Of a stretch of DNA of 64,000 nt, positions 55,673 to 61,306 are shown piece after piece. The notes beneath the pieces were generated by a model that was given only the letters and a program-made list of their open reading frames with translations, ran no database searches and had not been told where the DNA came from. How positions within the stretch are numbered: position 1 is the stretch's first letter; every line of letters starts with the position of its first letter. The stretch is from a candidate division KSB1 bacterium (lineage in GTDB: Bacteria; Electryoneota; RPQS01), in NCBI GenBank assembly GCA_016214895.1, contig JACRMR010000017.1, positions 62,001 through 126,000 on the forward strand, given 5' to 3'. The position numbers and the translations under genes are program-made.

Positions 55673-57664
55673 CTATCTACGAATTTCCGCCCGCACCGCG
55701 CCCCGCGCCGAGTTCGCTACAATAATCTTCTCCGCTCGGTCCAGATCGGAAACCGTGATGATCGCTTCCCGCCCGCGCCCTTCCGCCACCCAGCGCTCAC
55801 GGTAGATTCCCGGCAGTAGCCCGCACTCTAAGGCGGGCGTCAGCCATTTCCCATCCAGCTTGACAAACAGGTTCGTCCGCGTCCCCTCCGTTGCTTCGCC
55901 GCTTGCGTTTAGCAAGAGCGCTTCGTCCGCCCCCGCCGCTTGCGCCGCCGCCTGCGCACGCTCATAGATCCCCCGCTCCGTCGTCTTATGATAGAGAAAC
56001 ACATCTTGCGGATCGACCGGCTCTCTATCATAGATGAAGAGCCGCACTTCCTGCGCCGACCACGGCTCGAGCGGAGACGTCTGCACGCTGATCTCAGTCG
56101 GCGTTAGCTCAACCCTGACCCGCATCCCGTCCCCCCTTCCAAGGGGGGACAACAGGGGGGTGTCTGCGCTCTCCCCTCCCTTTACGGGGGGGCTGGGGGG
56201 GGTGACGCTTCGCAACTCCACAATCACATTCCGCAAGTCCAGCTCCCACCCAAAATACGCCGCCGACCGCCTCAGCCTTCGCAAATGCAGATGCAGATTC
56301 CGGAATCCCTCGCCGGGCACCCATGCCAGAGTCTCGATCAGCGCGAACTCCGGGAAGGGAGCGGTATTCAGGAATCTGCCCTTCAACAGCGTCTCCTGCC
56401 ATTCCGCTGCCGGATCGGAGTCGGCGACAATCCCCGAACCCAACCCAAGCGTCGTCCGCCGAGCCAGATTGTAGGGACCGACTGCGTCGCCCGCCTTCGC
56501 ATCCCAGCCGGAATCCGGTTCCGCTCCCCTCCGCTTCAGCGGGGGGACAGAGGGGGGAACTCGGCTCGGGTTTTGGGTTTTGGGTTTTGGATTTTGGATT
56601 TCCAGTGTCCTGATCGCCACATTCAATTCAAAATCCCCGCCCGGAAAGAACAGCCCTACCGTCCCGCAATAGACTCCGCGCGGCTCCGGCTCCAGATCAC
56701 GGATGATCTCCATGGCCCGCACCTTTGGTGCGCCCGTCACCGACCCGGGCGGGAACACTGCGGCAAAGATCTCGGAAAGCGAGACGCCGGCGCCGAGTTC
56801 GCCGCGCACCAAGCTCGTCATCTGGTGCACCGTCGGAAAACGGCTAACCACGCACCACTCGGGCACCTGCACACTGCCCGCGCGACACACCCGGCCCAAA
56901 TCATTGCGCACAAGATCCACGATCATCGTGTTCTCCGCGCGCTCTTTATCGCTCGCGGCAAGACCGCGCCGCGCCGCCTCATCGTCTCGCCAGCTCGGTC
57001 GCCGGGCGGCCGTGCCCTTCATCGGGCGCGATTCGAGGATCTGCCCGCGTCGCCGCAGGAACAGCTCCGGCGATAGCGAAACGATGGCCCACTCCCCGCC
57101 ATCCAAATACGCCGCATGCGGCATCGGCACCGCGGCCAGCCGGTCCAGAAACAGCGCGAACGGATCGCCATTGAGGTCAAACTCCGCCCGCACAGTGTAG
57201 TTTACCTGATAGATATCCCCGGCGCGAATATGCGCCAGTGCGTGCTCGACACTCCGCAGATAGTCATTCTCGGTGGTCGAGAATCGTGTCCCGGATACGG
57301 ACGGAGCGGGACCGAGGCCGGTCCCGGTCAGTTGCCCCTTACTGGGGGGCACCATCTCTGGTGCCGCAGGAGTTCCGATTGGCCCATTGAACGCCGCAAA
57401 CCACGCATACGGCAACGCTCCCGGTGGCGGTGTCCGTAGCGCAGGATCAAACGCCGGACCCGCTTCATAGCTGACATACCCAACTATGTAGTGGCCAGAC
57501 CGCTGCGCCGCCGCCACGCGATCCAACGCCGGTCGCACCTGCTCCAAGGTGTCCGCCTGCCACCGTTCGAGTGGTTCGCCGAACACGAACCGGCGTGGCG
57601 GATCGCCCCATGAGGCGGGCATTTCCACCCAGGCCCGAATCCGTGCGCTCTGCTCTTGAGTCAT
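55673..57664 (-). CDS. pabBC: Fused aminodeoxychorismate synthase component I / aminodeoxychorismate lyase
   Basis: The 663-residue protein is a PabB-PabC fusion. The chorismate-binding part has HIRAGDIYQVNYTVRAEF, SPELFLRRRGQILESRPMKG, FPTVHQMTSLVRGEL and PGSVTGAPKVRAMEIIRDLE. The C-terminal lyase part has the PLP-type pattern with FLYHKTTERGIYERA (Lys in HKTT) and EALLLNASGEATEGTRTNLF. Together they make 4-aminobenzoate for folate. Two inserts of repeat DNA interrupt it without breaking the frame: residues ~360-385 (NPKPKTQNPSRVPPSVPPLK) and ~485-515 (TPPSPPVKGGESADTPLLSP). Both sit in loops. Confidence 0.93.
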   Translation of the reverse strand: MTQEQSARIRAWVEMPASWGDPPRRFVFGEPLERWQADTLEQVRPALDRVAAAQRSGHYIVGYVSYEAGPAFDPALRTPPPGALPYAWFAAFNGPIGTPAAPEMVPPSKGQLTGTGLGPAPSVSGTRFSTTENDYLRSVEHALAHIRAGDIYQVNYTVRAEFDLNGDPFALFLDRLAAVPMPHAAYLDGGEWAIVSLSPELFLRRRGQILESRPMKGTAARRPSWRDDEAARRGLAASDKERAENTMIVDLVRNDLGRVCRAGSVQVPEWCVVSRFPTVHQMTSLVRGELGAGVSLSEIFAAVFPPGSVTGAPKVRAMEIIRDLEPEPRGVYCGTVGLFFPGGDFELNVAIRTLEIQNPKPKTQNPSRVPPSVPPLKRRGAEPDSGWDAKAGDAVGPYNLARRTTLGLGSGIVADSDPAAEWQETLLKGRFLNTAPFPEFALIETLAWVPGEGFRNLHLHLRRLRRSAAYFGWELDLRNVIVELRSVTPPSPPVKGGESADTPLLSPLGRGDGMRVRVELTPTEISVQTSPLEPWSAQEVRLFIYDREPVDPQDVFLYHKTTERGIYERAQAAAQAAGADEALLLNASGEATEGTRTNLFVKLDGKWLTPALECGLLPGIYRERWVAEGRGREAIITVSDLDRAEKIIVANSARGAVRAEIRR
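56125..56205. repeat. G-run palindromic repeats inside pabBC
   Basis: CCCGTCCCCCCTTCCAAGGG followed by GGGACAACAGGGGGGTGTCT, then CCCCTCCCTTTACGGGGGGG. The core matches the intergenic copies at 50475 and 50605. Read on the - strand it encodes TPPSPPVKGGESADTPLLSP between the PabC strands. Confidence 0.85.
56522..56605. repeat. G-run repeat plus octamer tract inside pabBC
   Basis: CCCCTCCGCTTCAGCGGGGG (56525-56544) is a G-run element, and 56569-56602 is a tandem octamer of the type TTTTGGGT repeated four times with drift. On the - strand these encode IQNPKPKTQNPSRVPPSVPP, joining the two strands of the chorismate-binding domain. Confidence 0.85.
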
Positions 57665-57736
57665 GTCGATAAGATACGTATTTTTAGAGCGAGAATCCGC
57701 GCTCGAATTCCCCGTCGCGCCAAACCCAGACCCCCG

Positions 57737-58063
57737 ATGACCGCCATTCTACTCCTCGCGCTGTCTAATGTCTTCATGACCGTTGCCTGGTACGGACACC
57801 TGAAATACAAACACGTCAGCCTGTGGGCGGTGATCCCGATCAGTTGGGGCATCGCCTTCTTCGAATACTGCCTGCAAGTTCCCGCCAACCGCATCGGCTA
57901 TGGCCAGTTCTCCGCCGCCCAGCTCAAGACTATTCAAGAGGTGATTAGCCTGCTCGTGTTCGCAGGCTTCTCCGTGCTCTACCTGAAGGAGGAGCTGAAG
58001 TGGTCCACGGTCGCGGGCTTCGCCGTAATCGCCATCGGCGCGTATCTCGTCTTCCGCGATTAG
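57737..58063 (+). CDS. DUF486-family small membrane protein
   Basis: From ATG 57737 the protein has 108 residues and four hydrophobic segments. The family motif FMTVAWYGHLKY is in the first loop, followed by SWGIAFFEYCLQVPANRIGY, LKTIQEVISLLVFAGFSVLY and a final AGFAVIAIGAYLVF. DUF486 proteins belong to the drug/metabolite transporter (EamA/SMR-like) group and probably work as dimers. Substrate unknown. It is divergent from pabBC, with 72 bases between starts. Confidence 0.85.
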   Translation: MTAILLLALSNVFMTVAWYGHLKYKHVSLWAVIPISWGIAFFEYCLQVPANRIGYGQFSAAQLKTIQEVISLLVFAGFSVLYLKEELKWSTVAGFAVIAIGAYLVFRD

Positions 58064-58438
58064 CGCGGATTCCCTGAGCGGCAGCCGCGAAATTTCACCG
58101 CGAATGCCTCTCGATTTTTTAGCTCACCATAGCGAAAGCGGCCCAATCCCCGAGTATTTTCACAGCGCAAACCCGTGATTCGCGTGTGATCCCGGAGTCA
58201 AAACCGCGGAGCCAACTTGAGTCCACGGAGCGAGTTGGGAAACTTTTCCACACGACGCGAACACGGTGCTCCGCTATGCCGATACCCGCATTTCCAGCGC
58301 ACGGGAACTCCCCGCTCACCGAAACGTAAATTCCTTAGGCGCCTATTGACAGTGAGAGGGCACTGTGAGTATATTACCGCCGTTATCCAGAGCATGATCT
58401 CGTCTCACTACTACCCATCCGCAAGGAGAAATTCCATC
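58064..58438. other. 375-base intergenic region with a promoter at its end
   Basis: No gene is supported; an open frame across it lacks protein-like composition. It has less repeat DNA than other gaps. The promoter described separately is at 58346-58375, and the leader to 58438 carries AAGGAGAA before the H1-like gene. Confidence 0.6.
58346..58375 (+). promoter_or_regulatory. Sigma70-type promoter of the H1-like gene
   Basis: TTGACA at 58346-58351 and TATATT at 58370-58375, 18 bases apart. This is the best consensus promoter seen in the window, in keeping with a highly expressed DNA-binding protein. The leader is about 57 bases. Confidence 0.65.
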
Positions 58439-59008
58439 ATGGCAGTGAAAAAAGCTACCGCAAAGAAGGCGACCGCCAAGAAAGCCACCGCGAAGAAGGC
58501 CCCGGCCAAGAAGGCCACCGCCAAAAAAGCCGCGCCGGTCAAGAAGGCCACCGCCAAGAAAGCCGCGCCGGCGAAGAAAGCCACCGCGAAGAAAGCTCCG
58601 GTGAAGAAGGCCACCGCCAAGAAGGCCCCGGTGAAGAAGGCTACCGCGAAGAAGGCCACCGCCAAGAAAGCCACCGCGAAGAAGGCCGCCCCGGCGAAGA
58701 AGGCCACCGCCAAGAAAGCCACCGCAAAAAAGGCCGTGAAGCCGAAGGTGAAGCGTAAGCCCAATGCCGCGTTCATGGCCCCGATGCAGCCGGATTCCAT
58801 CCTCGGCGCCGTCGTCGGCGAAAAGGCCATCCCGCGCACCGAAGTCACCAAGAAACTGTGGGACTACATCAAGAAAAATGGCCTGCAGGATGCGACCAAC
58901 CGCCGCCAGATCAATGCGGACGACAAGCTGAAGGCCGTCTTCGGCAAGCCGAAGGTCACCATGTTCGAGATGAATTCGCTCATCCAGCCCCATCTTCGCA
59001 AGGTCTAA
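58439..59008 (+). CDS. Histone H1-like / SWIB-domain protein
   Basis: AAGGAGAA at 58422-58429 sets the ATG, giving 189 residues. Residues 3-115 are a run of [16 protein letters not shown] repeats, as in bacterial H1-like proteins (Hc1/AlgP type). Residues ~135-189 form a SWIB/MDM2 domain ([40 protein letters not shown]). Such fusions are known from Chlamydia-like and other bacteria and should bind and compact DNA. The repeat DNA is prone to slippage, so lengths may differ between strains. The gene ends before a strong terminator. Confidence 0.9.
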   Translation: MAVKKATAKKATAKKATAKKAPAKKATAKKAAPVKKATAKKAAPAKKATAKKAPVKKATAKKAPVKKATAKKATAKKATAKKAAPAKKATAKKATAKKAVKPKVKRKPNAAFMAPMQPDSILGAVVGEKAIPRTEVTKKLWDYIKKNGLQDATNRRQINADDKLKAVFGKPKVTMFEMNSLIQPHLRKV

Positions 59009-59142
59009 CAGCGCACCCCGGACGGAGTCTCCGGACCCCGCCGGTTCTGCCGCTACCATCGATCGGCTGATCCAGTGCCGGGTGCTGCGTAGGGACGGTT
59101 GCGATCGAACCGAAACGGTATCAAGGCCGGATTCGCGTCAAC

Positions 59143-59175
59143 AAAAAGGGCTGCTCCTGCGGGAGTAGCCCTTTT
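59143..59175. terminator. Bidirectional intrinsic terminator
   Basis: AAAAGGGCTGCTCC (59144-59157) pairs with GGGAGTAGCCCTTTT (59161-59175) through a 3-base loop with one G-U pair. A run of A's before and T's after make it work on both strands, between the convergent H1-like gene and the secreted-protein gene. Confidence 0.9.
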
Positions 59176-59252
59176 GATGTGTACAACTCGCTCCCGTGCG
59201 GGGTTAACTCTTCGCAACCCGGCCGGAATCCGAAGCAAAGTCAGGCTTGCCG

Positions 59253-60599
59253 CTATCGCAGATACAGGATCTTCTCCGCCGCCCGCGTCCCTTCCGTCGT
59301 CGTCAGTGACACAAAATAGACTCCACTCCCGCAGTGTGGTGTCCAGCGCAGCCGATGCAGACCCGGCTCCAGTGCGCCGTGATACAAGCTGGCCACCTCC
59401 CGGCCCAGAATGTTAATGACGGACACGTGCAGCTCTCCTGCTGTCGCCACGGCCAGTGGAATCGTCACCGTCGCGTTAAAGGGATTGGGGTAAGTCGGCA
59501 GCAGCCGCGTTTCCAACGGTAACACCCGCCCATTTTCAGGCGCGGCATCGAGGCCGATGTCCCCGGAATCTCCTGCGCTGACCTCGCCCGGACCGCACAA
59601 CGTTGACCATCCCTGCACCGTGAACTCCGCGAACGCCGGCGTTGCCTGTAGGTGGGCGTATCGGTAGTGTGTCGCTGCGTGATCGGAAGCCACCGCACCA
59701 ATCCGCGCACCGTTACGTAGCACGAAAAAGCTGTCGGAAGAGAGCGGACCAGGATCATCCCACTCCACCAGGACAGTGTCTATCAGGTCTTCCGAGGCCA
59801 CGACGCTCCGCGCCACAGCCGGAGTCCAGACCGCGCCAAAGGCCCAAACCGGTACTGTCAGGCCGCTCCCGCCACTGTCGCAAGCTACGCGGGCCTGCAC
59901 CGCATAGGTCTGCATTACTCCCGGCTCCGCACCCAGGTCATCGTACTCGCGCAGTGCGTCACAAGTCTGCTCGTGAATCGGAGTGCCGCCCCGCGAGATC
60001 ACATAACCCTGGCATTCCCGGGTCGAATCGAGCGCCCCCCATGCAATGTGTACGCCGTCGCAACGAGGCTCTCCACCCGACGCCTGCGTCAGGCCCATGT
60101 GATTGCAATGGTCCGTGGCGGGCTGACATTCCCAGCCTAAAATCTCCATTACCTGGTCCCCTGCTTCGAGCGTAAACGTATCCGACACCAGATACCAGCC
60201 GCCCGCCAAACTGATCTGCAGGTAGAACTGGTCCATTCCACTGCCGAACTGCCAGATGAATGCGGATTCAGAGTAGAATAGTCCGGCCCCGAGTCCCGCT
60301 TCGCCGTTCATCGGCAGCCGCGCGAAGTTACCGCAGCGGACTGGAGTTACCGGCGGCTCGTCGCACTCAGGAACCTGAATGTCGTCGAGACTGAATCCAT
60401 TGTGATTCCAATCCCAGATGATCTCGATCCAGACTCCGTCCGGGACCGGCTCGCCGAAAGCCGGTTCGCCGGGTCCGGCGCATTCCGTTCGCAACACTTC
60501 GCTCAAATCCCAGAAAATGAGTCGGGCGTATTCCGCCCGCGCCCGGACTGGGAGCAGCGACAGCAGCGAGATCAGTAGCAAGACCAAACTTTTCACCAT
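59253..60599 (-). CDS. T9SS-sorted secreted protein
   Basis: On the - strand GGGAGG lies nine bases before the ATG at 60599 (MVKSLVLLLISLLSLLPVRA), while the upstream ATG at 60608 directly touches it, so 60599 is the start (448 residues). Signal peptide to about residue 22. The passenger has Cys-containing and strand-rich segments and fibronectin-III-like pieces (DTVLVEWDDPGPLSSDSFFV). The sorting tail is YPNPFNATVTIPLAV, VINILGREVASLYHG, GSGVYFVSLTT, KILYLR. It shares the WECxP-type Cys segment with the cargo at 35984. Confidence 0.85.
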   Translation of the reverse strand: MVKSLVLLLISLLSLLPVRARAEYARLIFWDLSEVLRTECAGPGEPAFGEPVPDGVWIEIIWDWNHNGFSLDDIQVPECDEPPVTPVRCGNFARLPMNGEAGLGAGLFYSESAFIWQFGSGMDQFYLQISLAGGWYLVSDTFTLEAGDQVMEILGWECQPATDHCNHMGLTQASGGEPRCDGVHIAWGALDSTRECQGYVISRGGTPIHEQTCDALREYDDLGAEPGVMQTYAVQARVACDSGGSGLTVPVWAFGAVWTPAVARSVVASEDLIDTVLVEWDDPGPLSSDSFFVLRNGARIGAVASDHAATHYRYAHLQATPAFAEFTVQGWSTLCGPGEVSAGDSGDIGLDAAPENGRVLPLETRLLPTYPNPFNATVTIPLAVATAGELHVSVINILGREVASLYHGALEPGLHRLRWTPHCGSGVYFVSLTTTEGTRAAEKILYLR

Positions 60600-60755
60600 C
60601 TTCGGCATCCTCCCTTCCTAAAGAACTGAGGAGGGCACATTAAGATTCTGTCCCTATTAACTTTGAGATGTAAGATACTGCTCGCACGGCAGATTATCAA
60701 GCTCCGTGGGCGAGATTTGCTGAATGGAGATTTCCTGCCACGGCGTCACTCCCCC

Positions 60756-60784
60756 TTGAGTCTCGCAAATTCCGGAACTATCTT
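60756..60784 (+). promoter_or_regulatory. Promoter giving a leaderless ferredoxin mRNA
   Basis: TTGAGT at 60756-60761 and TATCTT at 60779-60784 are 17 bases apart. The ATG of the ferredoxin gene is at 60790, where transcription would begin, so the message would have no leader. No Shine-Dalgarno sequence precedes the ATG. Confidence 0.45.
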
Positions 60785-60789
60785 GTAAT

Positions 60790-60984
60790 ATGACCCATTC
60801 TATCAACGACACCTGCATCGCCTGCGCCCACTGCGAACCCGTCTGCCCCGTCAAGGCGATCAGCGAAGGCCCCGAGATCTTCGTCATTGACCCCGCCGTG
60901 TGCAACGACTGCCGAGGCCATTTCGACCGGCCCCGCTGCGTCGAGATCTGTCCCGTCGAAGGCTGCATTGCGCCCGCTCCGTAG
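60790..60984 (+). CDS. Ferredoxin, 2[4Fe-4S] type
   Basis: The 64-residue protein has two clusters' worth of Cys: CIACAHCEPVCPVKAI (C-X2-C-X2-C-X3-CP) and CNDCRGHFDRPRCVEICPVE, where the second motif has an 8-residue insertion between the second and third Cys. This is the plan of YfhL-type and related low-potential ferredoxins. It transfers electrons in the cytosol. The gene stands alone, between a divergent secreted protein and a repeat-bearing gap. Confidence 0.9.
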   Translation: MTHSINDTCIACAHCEPVCPVKAISEGPEIFVIDPAVCNDCRGHFDRPRCVEICPVEGCIAPAP

Positions 60985-61306
60985 CCCCGCGGGGGCGTGT
61001 CGCTCAAACCAGATTCGCCGAGCCGGGCGTCCTCGCCCGGCCGGAATCGGAGACGGCGGCCTCGCGGGATGCTTCAAACGCAATAGTCAGTGTTCAATGG
61101 GCGAGACCCCGACGGCGCGTGGCTTCGTGCGATGGTTTTGGCATCAAGCCCGCATCGACATCTATCTTCTCGCGGCGTGGGTTGTCTTCAACCCACCCGC
61201 TCTGAGAGCCTCCCTGCGTCGAACCGTACTTCCCCGTGCAGCCAGCATCGGGTTTTCGCAGCTTCGCTTCTTGACATTTCCACACCCCCTACACCCCCTA
61301 CACCCC
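60985..61306. repeat. 322-base gap with a hairpin repeat and a C-rich leader
   Basis: At 61015-61049 is a clean copy of the GCCGAGC/CCGGAATC hairpin, with stem CCGGGC/GCCCGG. GTAGCCCCGC after the ferredoxin stop recalls the REP foot. The end (61281-61306) is a C-rich tandem tract, CACACCCCCTACACCCCCTA, that runs straight into the ATG of the next gene; TTGACA lies just before at 61271. No gene found. Confidence 0.65.

Noticed and set aside
58343-59059. Gly/Leu-rich frame opposite the H1-like gene
   Set aside because: It arises from the complementary strand of the Lys/Ala repeat; the plus strand has the promoter, ribosome site and SWIB domain.
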